Shown here in pieces: positions 1-5,825 of a stretch of 7,504 nt of DNA (position 1 is its first letter; every line of letters starts with the position of its first letter). The DNA comes from Bacteroides sp. (GTDB lineage Bacteria > Bacteroidota > Bacteroidia > Bacteroidales > SM23-62): the NCBI GenBank assembly GCA_030592145.1, contig JAUVKJ010000077.1, positions 1-7,504 on the forward strand, written 5' to 3'. The translations under genes and the position numbers were made by a program. The notes beneath the pieces were generated by a model that saw nothing but the letters and a program-made list of their open reading frames with translations, had not been told where the DNA came from and did not search any database.

Positions 1-134
1 GGGAAAATGAGATCACGGAAAAATTCATCCGGACCATGGAAGCAGTCATCCGTAAAAATCCCGAATATTGGCTGTGGACCCATCGCCGCTGGAAGCATAC
101 TGCGAGAAAATTGGCTGAATTGGAAAACAGCTGA
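1..134 (+). CDS. Lipid A biosynthesis acyltransferase (LpxL/HtrB family), C-terminal end only
   Basis: This is the last 43 codons of a gene that begins before the window; the frame starts at base 3 and stops with TGA at 132-134. The peptide contains NPEYWLWTHRRWKH, the C-terminal signature of the lysophospholipid/lipid A acyltransferases (LpxL, HtrB, MsbB), which usually have about 290-310 residues. Such enzymes sit on the inner face of the cytoplasmic membrane and transfer a secondary acyl chain onto the lipid A precursor. The catalytic HX4D motif would be near the N terminus and is outside the window, so activity cannot be judged. A glycosyltransferase follows 50 bp downstream on the same strand, which fits a lipopolysaccharide-related cluster. 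Which paralogue this is cannot be told from the tail alone. Confidence 0.85.
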   Translation, partial: ENEITEKFIRTMEAVIRKNPEYWLWTHRRWKHTARKLAELENS

Positions 135-184
135 CCCTCAAATATGATATTTTATAGTATTTTTAGGCTCTCATCTTTCAAACA

Positions 185-1207
185 TTGGCTGAAGTTGCAG
201 TAGTGATATTGAACTGGAACGGTTTTGATTTCCTGAAACGGTTCCTTCCCCCGCTGATCCGGTATACAGATCCAGGAATCGCCGGGATATGGGTGGCCGA
301 TAACGGATCCACAGACGCCTCCCTCGATTTACTGCGCAGGGATTTTCCATCGGTAAATATTCTTGAACTTGGCCAAAACTTCGGCTTTGCGGAAGGTTAC
401 AACCGCTCGCTTGAGCAGATAGAAGTCCCCTACTACGTGCTGCTGAATTCAGACGTCGAAGTGTCGGAAAACTGGCTTGAACCCATGTACAGGGCTCTTT
501 CAGAAAATTCCCGGCTTGGTGCCTGCGGACCAAAAATACGTTCATGGCACCGTAAAGAAGCATTTGAGCACGCCGGGGCTGCAGGCGGTTTCCTGGATAA
601 ATTCGGTTATCCCTTCTGCAGGGGGAGGATATTTAATGTCCTGGAAAACGACAAGGGCCAGTTCGACAACAACATGGATGTTCTCTGGGCATCCGGGGCC
701 TGCCTGATGATCCGATCGGATCTTTACAAAAAGGCGGGCGGACTCGATCCCTTTTTCTTTGCCCATATGGAGGAAATCGACCTTTGCTGGAGAATCAAGA
801 GTATGGGGTACCGGGTGCAATTCTGTTATGAGTCAACCGTTTTTCACGTTGGCGGAGGGACCCTGCCCGTGAACGACCACAAAAAAACCTACCTGAATTT
901 CAGAAACAACATTATTCTCCTTTGCAAGAACCTTCCATCATCAAGCATGTTCCGGGTACTCTTCCCAAGATTGATCCTGGATTACATCTCCATGGTGCAG
1001 TTCATGGCAAGGTTCGAGTTCCGGAATTTCTCCGCTGTGATAAAGGCACATTTTTTTCTTCTATGGCATATCCGTTCCATCAAAAGGCTGAGGAGGCAGA
1101 ACCTGGATCTTTGCGAACCGGCGGTGCATCCTGAAATGTACAGCAAAAGCATTGTTTATAATTTCTTTCTCAGGGGTAAAAAACACTTCGGGGAACTGGA
1201 TTTCTGA
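185..1207 (+). CDS. Glycosyltransferase family 2 (GT-A fold, rhamnosyltransferase-like)
   Basis: This 340-residue protein is a cytoplasmic or membrane-associated sugar transferase that probably adds a nucleotide-activated sugar to lipopolysaccharide or another surface glycan. Visible GT2 motifs are the N-terminal VVILNWNG strand (6-13), DNGSTD (39-44), the NFGFAEGYN helix start (65-73), LLNSDVEV carrying the metal-binding DxE-type triad (86-93), and HMEEIDLCWR with the acceptor-side acidic residues (194-203). This combination is typical of the WbbL-like branch. The C-terminal third is rich in hydrophobic and basic residues (about 255-300) and could hold the enzyme at the membrane. I chose the TTG at 185 because the frame is closed by TAG at 164 and no ATG or GTG lies between that stop and the conserved first beta strand; no Shine-Dalgarno sequence is evident. 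It follows the acyltransferase by 50 bp and may be cotranscribed with it. The sugar and acceptor cannot be inferred. Confidence 0.9.
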   Translation: MAEVAVVILNWNGFDFLKRFLPPLIRYTDPGIAGIWVADNGSTDASLDLLRRDFPSVNILELGQNFGFAEGYNRSLEQIEVPYYVLLNSDVEVSENWLEPMYRALSENSRLGACGPKIRSWHRKEAFEHAGAAGGFLDKFGYPFCRGRIFNVLENDKGQFDNNMDVLWASGACLMIRSDLYKKAGGLDPFFFAHMEEIDLCWRIKSMGYRVQFCYESTVFHVGGGTLPVNDHKKTYLNFRNNIILLCKNLPSSSMFRVLFPRLILDYISMVQFMARFEFRNFSAVIKAHFFLLWHIRSIKRLRRQNLDLCEPAVHPEMYSKSIVYNFFLRGKKHFGELDF

Positions 1208-1208
1208 T

Positions 1209-1227
1209 ACCGGCCGGTGCCCGGTGC
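1209..1227. repeat. Short G/C palindrome and tandem heptamer after the glycosyltransferase
   Basis: Directly after the glycosyltransferase stop there is a 10-bp perfect palindrome ACCGGCCGGT (1209-1218), overlapping a tandem pair of CCGGTGC (1214-1220 and 1221-1227). ACCGG at 1209-1213 can also pair with CCGGT at 1221-1225 around a 7-base loop. The element is much more G/C-rich than the following gap. It could be a weak transcription end, but the nearest T run starts about 20 bases later, so it does not match a normal intrinsic terminator. Confidence 0.35.
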
Positions 1228-1270
1228 ATTCTGTTATATTATGTTGTTTTTTCGTTGGAAATTTTTTTAG

Positions 1271-1278
1271 TATCTTAG
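1271..1278 (+). promoter_or_regulatory. Candidate -7 element for the response regulator
   Basis: TATCTTAG matches the Bacteroidota -7 consensus TAnnTTTG at all fixed positions but one and lies 43 bp before the ATG at 1322, in an A/T-rich gap. TTG trinucleotides occur at 1244-1246 and 1255-1257, but neither is at the usual 19-21 bp spacing for a -33 element, so the assignment rests on the -7 box alone. Confidence 0.35.
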
Positions 1279-1321
1279 ATTCGGACTGAATTTCTTTGTC
1301 GCTAAAACCAGAACACCCTTG

Positions 1322-1738
1322 ATGCCGGACTGGAAAAACCGTTCCATCTTACTTGCTGATGATGATCTGTCAGCTCACATCCTTATTAACGCAATACTGA
1401 AGCCAACCGGTATAAACATATACCCTGCCTACAATGGCACGGAGGCTTTTGCTGCATGTATTGAACATCCGGATATCCAGGTTATAATCATGGACATAAG
1501 GATGCCGGAGATGAACGGGATAGAGGCTACGCGCCTGATCCGCAAGTACCGGGCGGAATTACCGATTATTGCATATTCGGCGCTGAACCAGCCCGAATAC
1601 AAACACCTGATGAAAAAGCTGAACTGCGAGGAGTTTTTACTTAAGCCGGTCCATCCCAATGTCATGCTTGCCACCTTGTCGAAGTACCTGGATCCGAAGC
1701 CCAGCATTCCTTCAATCCCGGATATTTTCCATTCCTGA
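1322..1738 (+). CDS. Stand-alone response regulator receiver (REC) domain protein
   Basis: The product is a 138-residue cytoplasmic protein made of a single CheY-like receiver domain. All phosphorylation-site residues are present: the acidic pocket DDD at 13-15, the phospho-acceptor Asp58 in VIIMDIRMPEMNG, the switch Ser86 in IIAYSAL, and Lys108 in LLKPV. There is no DNA-binding, enzymatic or histidine-kinase domain, and only about 18 proline/serine-rich residues follow the domain. The N terminus (W..RSILLADDD) and the core resemble receiver domains at the C-terminal end of hybrid sensor kinases, so it may act as a phosphate relay or a protein-protein switch; that is inference. I chose the ATG at 1322; a TTG codon directly before it (1319) is in frame and is a less likely start. 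No partner kinase is in the window. The gene converges with murF, 14 bp apart. Confidence 0.9.
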   Translation: MPDWKNRSILLADDDLSAHILINAILKPTGINIYPAYNGTEAFAACIEHPDIQVIIMDIRMPEMNGIEATRLIRKYRAELPIIAYSALNQPEYKHLMKKLNCEEFLLKPVHPNVMLATLSKYLDPKPSIPSIPDIFHS

Positions 1739-1752
1739 AATACGTTTTTGAT

Positions 1753-3060
1753 TTAAAGTCTGTGTTTAAGGCGCTCCAGACCTATTCCCCTGGATCCTTT
1801 CAGAAGGATCAGCCTGTCGGCTAAAGGATGCCTTCCGAGCCAGTGGTCCAGCTTATCGACAGATGGGAAAACCATAATATTCCCGGGTACCTGCAGGGCT
1901 GAAAAAACAGGTCCCACCAGGAAAACCTCCCCGCAGTCCATCTCCAGGATATGTTCAAGTATCTCCCTATGGGCCCTTATCTCATTCTCTCCCAATTCAA
2001 GCATATCTCCCAGTACAAGTACCTTGCGGGGGTGATCCTGCAGGCTGAAATTCTCAAGGGCCGCCATCATGCTGCTGGGATTGGCATTGTAGGCATCCAT
2101 GATCAGAACATTCTTACCTGTTTCAACCCGCTGGGAGCGGTTGTTTTCAGTTGACCAGCCCTCGAGTGCATTACGAATATCATCTGTACGGATCCGAAAG
2201 TGAAGTCCGATGGCAACAGCTGCAAGGATGTTTTCAAGATTATAACCGCCCACCAGCTGGGTGTTCACTTCCATTTCTTCCACGGTTTCCATGTCCCGGA
2301 AGCTCAGCCGCAGGGTCAGAAAAGGATCTGCCGAAAGTATTTCTCCGCTACATACAGCATCCTCCGACTCGCCGTAATAGCTTACGCCGGCATTGATACC
2401 GGCGAGCATTTCTTGCAAAACCCTGTCCCCTCCATTACAGAATATGAGTCCACCGCTCTCCCCCAGATGCTTATAAAGTTCTCCCTTCGCCTTTTTCACC
2501 CCTTCCATGTTCCCGAATCCTTCAAGGTGGGCCTGCCCTATGTTGGTGATGAGCCCGTAATCCGGGCGTGCCAGTCTGCAAAGCAGGGCAATCTCACCCG
2601 GGTGGTTCGCCCCCATCTCTACAATGCCAACTTCCGTTGCAGAGTCCATCTCAAGTAGCGTAAGCGGTACCCCGATATGGTTATTCAGGTTCCCGCTTGT
2701 GGCTTTCACCATATACTGCGGGGACAGAATTTCGGCAGTAAGTTCCTTCGTAGTGGTTTTACCGTTTGAACCGGTAATTGCAATAATGGGGATACTGAGC
2801 CTGTCGCGGTGGTATGCAGATAATTCCTGCAGCGTCAGCAGGCTATCCTCAACAAGTATATATCGCTCATCTTCAACTACTTTCGGATCATCTACCACGG
2901 CATAACAGGAAGCGTTCTCCAGTGCCTTCCCGGCAAAAAGACTCCCGTTAAAACGTTCACCACGAAGGCCAAAAAAGATTGAATCTTTCACGGTTCGGCG
3001 TGAATCCGTTACTATATGCGGATGCCGGGTGTATAAATGATATAAGCCGGAGATATCCAT
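1753..3060 (-). CDS. murF: UDP-N-acetylmuramoyl-tripeptide--D-alanyl-D-alanine ligase MurF
   Basis: MurF catalyses the last cytoplasmic step of peptidoglycan precursor synthesis: ATP-dependent joining of D-Ala-D-Ala to the UDP-MurNAc-tripeptide. The 435 residues match the usual size and show the three Mur-ligase domains. The N-terminal UDP-substrate domain has TDSRRT (18-23). The central ATPase has the P-loop GSNGKTTTKE (97-106), NLNNHIGVPLTLL (124-136), VEMGANHPGEI (147-157), TNIGQAHLEGF (172-182) and AKGEL (191-195), whose lysine is the expected carbamylated residue. Next come GGYNLENILAA (271-281) and the C-terminal domain with DAYNANPSS (322-330) and KGSRG near the end. The ATG at 3058-3060 gives the standard MurF N terminus, so the start is secure. 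The gene lies downstream of gldJ on the same strand but behind a strong terminator, so it needs its own promoter, read-through or attenuation control. Confidence 0.97.
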   Translation of the reverse strand: MDISGLYHLYTRHPHIVTDSRRTVKDSIFFGLRGERFNGSLFAGKALENASCYAVVDDPKVVEDERYILVEDSLLTLQELSAYHRDRLSIPIIAITGSNGKTTTKELTAEILSPQYMVKATSGNLNNHIGVPLTLLEMDSATEVGIVEMGANHPGEIALLCRLARPDYGLITNIGQAHLEGFGNMEGVKKAKGELYKHLGESGGLIFCNGGDRVLQEMLAGINAGVSYYGESEDAVCSGEILSADPFLTLRLSFRDMETVEEMEVNTQLVGGYNLENILAAVAIGLHFRIRTDDIRNALEGWSTENNRSQRVETGKNVLIMDAYNANPSSMMAALENFSLQDHPRKVLVLGDMLELGENEIRAHREILEHILEMDCGEVFLVGPVFSALQVPGNIMVFPSVDKLDHWLGRHPLADRLILLKGSRGIGLERLKHRL

Positions 3061-3067
3061 TTAGCTG

Positions 3068-3075
3068 TAAAGATA
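3068..3075 (-). promoter_or_regulatory. Candidate -7 element immediately before murF
   Basis: On the minus strand TATCTTTA matches TAnnTTTG except for the last base and ends 7 bases before the murF ATG. If used, transcription would begin at or within a few bases of the start codon, giving an almost leaderless mRNA. The box lies in the T-rich tail of the gldJ terminator, so the resemblance may only reflect that tail. I see no TTG-type -33 element at the right distance. Confidence 0.25.
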
Positions 3076-3122
3076 AAAAAAGAAGGCCGTCTCATTTGAG
3101 GCGGCCTTCTTTTTTTATCTTT
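3069..3122 (-). terminator. Strong, near-symmetrical intrinsic terminator after gldJ
   Basis: Two perfect 21-base arms (3069-3089 and 3102-3122) are followed inward by one mismatch (3090/3101), three more base pairs (CTC 3091-3093 with GAG 3098-3100) and a 4-base loop (3094-3097). The core is the G/C-rich GGCCG/CGGCC stem, and the outer arms are A-rich on one side and T-rich on the other. Read on the minus strand, a G/C hairpin is followed by a long T run, as expected for factor-independent termination. It starts 9 bases after the gldJ stop codon and ends 8 bases before the murF ATG. Symmetry would let it work in both directions, but no plus-strand gene ends here. Confidence 0.85.
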
Positions 3123-3131
3123 CTGTGGATA

Positions 3132-4679
3132 CTACATTCCCCCGGGACTTCCAACCCTGGTCATGGCGCAACGGAAGCCGAGGTCATCACGGGCTGCCTG
3201 CTCATCAAGAAACCTCCTGGCACCCGGACTCAGCCAGTATGCACGGTCTTTCCATGACCCGCCTTTGAAAACCCTTGCACGGTTGTTGATCAGGGAAGTT
3301 ACATCCTGCTGGTACTGGGAGTACATGGACTTGGATGCGGTGGTCAGCGAATCTGTTTCCTCATCTCTGAAGTATATGCTTGAATTGAAGTCTCCGTCAT
3401 TGAAATCACGGTAGTCCGCCTGACGGTAATTCTGTGTGTATTCCTTAACATCCGATGCATTCAGTTCCCTTTTTGCCAGGTTTCCATACCTGTCCTTGGG
3501 AACAATTGCACCGGTCTGGTCGCGTTCAAGCGTCTTGAAGACATTGCCGCGAAAGGGCCTGAAACCGCTGACATCCATGCTTGACAAAGGCCTGTAAACA
3601 TCCTGGACCCATTCATTTACGTTGCCTGCCATGCAGTACAGACCGTAATCATTGGGCCAGAAGGAGAAAACAGGTGCAGTAATGGCAGCATTGTCATTGA
3701 GGTCTCCGGCCATACCCATATAATCGCCCCGGCCCCTCACGAAATTAGCTCTCATCTCACCGGTGTGTGACCTTGATTCATCCGGGTGCATGCGTACCGT
3801 GTGGCCGTTCCAGGGATAGATCCTTCTTTCCCATAGCCTTTCTTCATAGGTATTTCCAATATGCCCCAGTGCGGCAAATTCCCACTCAGCTTCGGTTGGA
3901 AGCCTGTATTTCGGGAAGATCAGACCGTCTTCCATCCTTACGGCCCTTCCTTCGCCGCTGGGATCAGATCCAACATCGCCACCACCCTCGGCAGGATTGG
4001 TAGGCCTCAGGCTGGGAAGATTTTCCCCTACGAGCCCGATGTATTGTCCGGCCAGGTAAGCATCGGTGTTAAAATGTTCGGCACCCTGCTGACCGGCGGG
4101 ATCCATCAGAAGAATCCCCTCATCGATCAATACCTTTTCATTCACCCTGTCCGTACGCCAGAGGGCATAATCCCTTGCCTGTAAATGGCTGACGCCGACG
4201 ATAGGATACTGGCTGTAGGCAGGATGGCGCAGATAATACTCAACATATGGTTCGTTGTAAGCCATTGGGTCTAACCAGACGAGGGTATCGGGCAGTGCCC
4301 GCCGCATAACATCCCTCATATCGGAGAATACCCTGCCGATCCAGTACATATATTCCAGGTAGTCAACATTCCTGACTTCGGTTTCATCCATATAAAAAGA
4401 GGTTAGTGTCACCCTGCGGGGACTATTGTTCCAGTCGTACAGAACATCCTGTTCCACCCGTCCCATAGCAAACGAACCGCCTTCAATAAAAACCAGGCCG
4501 GGACCCGTCTCCTGCTCGTATGCCTCGTTTACCTCAAATCCACCCCAATCCGGATCATTGTAATCCCAGCCGGTGGTGGTTGACCCTTTGCCTGTTTGTG
4601 TAAGATCTTTATCTCCACAGGATGCAAAAAGCATAAGGATAGTCAGCAGGAAAGGAAGAAATTTTACCTTATTAGTCAT
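3132..4679 (-). CDS. gldJ: Gliding motility / type IX secretion lipoprotein GldJ (SUMF1/FGE-like fold)
   Basis: GldJ is an outer-membrane lipoprotein needed for gliding and for stability of the type IX secretion machinery in Flavobacterium; here it probably has the same role. The 515-residue product has a lipoprotein signal with lipobox LFASC (lipidated Cys21), a short linker containing STTTGW (33-38), then an FGE/SUMF1-type domain starting at LVFIEGGSFAMGR (62-74). Landmarks are ALPDTLVW, YLRHPAYSQYPIVGVS, YRLPTEAEWE (about 258-268), AGNVNEWV (about 350-357), FKGGSW (about 470-475) and LGFRCAM near the C terminus. The ALPDTLVW and YLRHPAY segments and the STTTGW linker fit GldJ better than its paralogue GldK/PorK. 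The start is ATG at 4677-4679 with an A-rich leader and no Shine-Dalgarno sequence. The porP-family gene lies 83 bp upstream on the same strand and porU just beyond it; a terminator follows directly. Confidence 0.92.
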   Translation of the reverse strand: MTNKVKFLPFLLTILMLFASCGDKDLTQTGKGSTTTGWDYNDPDWGGFEVNEAYEQETGPGLVFIEGGSFAMGRVEQDVLYDWNNSPRRVTLTSFYMDETEVRNVDYLEYMYWIGRVFSDMRDVMRRALPDTLVWLDPMAYNEPYVEYYLRHPAYSQYPIVGVSHLQARDYALWRTDRVNEKVLIDEGILLMDPAGQQGAEHFNTDAYLAGQYIGLVGENLPSLRPTNPAEGGGDVGSDPSGEGRAVRMEDGLIFPKYRLPTEAEWEFAALGHIGNTYEERLWERRIYPWNGHTVRMHPDESRSHTGEMRANFVRGRGDYMGMAGDLNDNAAITAPVFSFWPNDYGLYCMAGNVNEWVQDVYRPLSSMDVSGFRPFRGNVFKTLERDQTGAIVPKDRYGNLAKRELNASDVKEYTQNYRQADYRDFNDGDFNSSIYFRDEETDSLTTASKSMYSQYQQDVTSLINNRARVFKGGSWKDRAYWLSPGARRFLDEQAARDDLGFRCAMTRVGSPGGM

Positions 4680-4711
4680 GGCTTTTTTTGTTTTGGCTAT
4701 TTCTGAATATT

Positions 4712-4719
4712 CAAATATA
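4712..4719 (-). promoter_or_regulatory. Candidate -7 promoter element for gldJ
   Basis: On the minus strand TATATTTG is an exact match to the Bacteroidota -7 consensus TAnnTTTG, 32 bases before the gldJ ATG, and predicts a leader of roughly 25-30 bases. A clear TTTG -33 box is not visible; the region about 20 bp upstream is T-rich (TATTTTC). It suggests gldJ can be transcribed separately from the porP-family gene upstream. Confidence 0.5.
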
Positions 4720-4762
4720 GTTTAATTTTTCATTGAAAATACACGCTCTGTACCAAAAATAA

Positions 4763-5749
4763 CTATATTTTGGGACTCTTTATTGTCCTGAATCTGTCCC
4801 TCGGACCCTTTTTATACTCAAGTTTCAGTAAAAAAGTCAACTCATGTGCCCCCATATTTGGCATGTTTCGCCATGGATTATAGACATTGAAATCATGTGA
4901 ATACCCGAATCTGAAATATTCATGATCATAGCCCAGGTGAATAATGAATGCATTCATTGCAAAATCAAGGCTGTGCCGGAACCATACACCCGCATAAAGA
5001 CTTTTATAAATGACATCGAGGCCATAATTCGCCTGCCGGAAACCGGCCTGGTGCAGGTATACCAGGCTGGGATTCAGCTTCAGGGCCTCTCTCCCCAGCC
5101 TTCTCTCGTAGAGCGACAGGTAGATCCCCCCGTGAACGGTCAGTTTCCTGGGCAGTGACTGCCGGGCGGATTCTGACATGGAAAGGTCCGGCCTTGTCAG
5201 ATGGTGCATGGAAACTCCGGCATATGCAGTACGGGTAAAAGCTACAAACCCGATCGCAAAATCAGGATACCCCTTATTCATATCTCCCCATGTTTCCTGT
5301 GATGGGTTACCGGAAACCTCGTCCGGCAGGACCAGTTCAGCCCTCCGCAGGAAGCGGTGGCAATAGGATGCCTGGAATCCTGCATTGACCATCAGCTCCG
5401 GATTTACCGCCAGGAAATAGGAATACATCACATCCGCACTTATGTGGTTCAGGGCAGGTCCCTGAACATCGTTCATTACATTGATGCCAAGACCTCCATG
5501 AAGTAGCTTGACGGGCTGATCGTAAGAAGCATTATAACTTACATAAGGAGATCCGAGGGCAGGCATCTGGTTCCTGTATGACGCTGAAATCCTGGGTTGA
5601 TGGGCTGAACCGGCATAGGCGGGATTCAGATACAGCAGGCTGTTGAAAAATTGTGAAAAATAGGGATCCTGTGCCTGCACCTGTAAGTGGAAGGCTATGA
5701 TGATAAGACCTTTTAACAAATATTTATATTCTCCGCCTGCAATAAACAA
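4763..5749 (-). CDS. Type IX secretion system membrane protein, PorP/SprF family
   Basis: This protein belongs to the PorP/SprF outer-membrane beta-barrel family, whose members support type IX secretion and anchor or export particular surface adhesins. Evidence is the signal peptide followed by the family's opening signature QDPYFSQFFNSLLYLNPAYAGS, with the later RNQMPALGSPYVSYNASYDQP, GGLGINVMNDVQGPALNH and SYSYFL/GFQASYCHRFL-type barrel strands, and alternating aromatic/polar strands to the end. The length (317-328 residues) is normal. The coordinates use the outermost TTG at 5747-5749, because TAA at 5762-5764 closes the frame and there is no ATG. A second TTG at 5717-5719 would give a more typical signal peptide (MLKGLIIIAFHLQVQA, cut before QDP) and has GGCGGAG about 11 bases upstream; I think it the likelier true start. 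Families of this type are often multicopy, so I cannot say whether this is the core PorP or a paralogue. gldJ follows 83 bp downstream. Confidence 0.9.
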   Translation of the reverse strand: MFIAGGEYKYLLKGLIIIAFHLQVQAQDPYFSQFFNSLLYLNPAYAGSAHQPRISASYRNQMPALGSPYVSYNASYDQPVKLLHGGLGINVMNDVQGPALNHISADVMYSYFLAVNPELMVNAGFQASYCHRFLRRAELVLPDEVSGNPSQETWGDMNKGYPDFAIGFVAFTRTAYAGVSMHHLTRPDLSMSESARQSLPRKLTVHGGIYLSLYERRLGREALKLNPSLVYLHQAGFRQANYGLDVIYKSLYAGVWFRHSLDFAMNAFIIHLGYDHEYFRFGYSHDFNVYNPWRNMPNMGAHELTFLLKLEYKKGPRDRFRTIKSPKI

Positions 5750-5825
5750 TTCTGATGTGCGTTAAAAACTGAAAATATACTTTATATTTCATTAACGTTG
5801 TATTTTTAGTCATATTTTTTTGCCC
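5750..5825. promoter_or_regulatory. Divergent control region between the porP-family gene and porU
   Basis: This 76-bp, very A/T-rich gap separates two divergent secretion genes and must carry promoter elements for both unless porU or porP are transcribed from within one another. Near-consensus -7 boxes are TATTTTTA (5801-5808, plus strand, 17 bases before the porU ATG), TATATTTC (5783-5790, plus) and TATATTTT (5772-5779, minus strand). None has a clear TTG-type -33 partner at the proper distance, so individual boxes are uncertain while the role of the region is likely. Confidence 0.45.

Noticed and set aside
135..184. Possible promoter (TATTTTTA at 158-165) before the glycosyltransferase
   Set aside because: It resembles a -7 box but the short gap is A/T-rich throughout and there is no -33 element; read-through from the acyltransferase gene is as likely.
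171..820. Minus-strand and alternate plus-strand frames within the glycosyltransferase gene
   Set aside because: The plus-strand frame from 185 carries all GT2 motifs; the others are overlapping frames without recognisable content.
1322..1738. PorX, the response regulator controlling type IX secretion genes
   Set aside because: PorX has a receiver followed by a large PglZ-type domain of several hundred residues; this protein ends just after the receiver.
3132..4679. GldK/PorK instead of GldJ, suggested by the P. gingivalis porP-porK order
   Set aside because: No porL, porM or porN follows; murF does. The STTTGW linker, ALPDTLVW and YLRHPAY segments fit GldJ, and porU is adjacent.
4753..4773. 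Inverted repeat CCAAAA...TTTTGG overlapping the end of the PorP-family gene
   Set aside because: The arms are only 6 bp and A/T-rich, with no stable stem and no following T run on the minus strand, so it is unlikely to be a terminator or operator.
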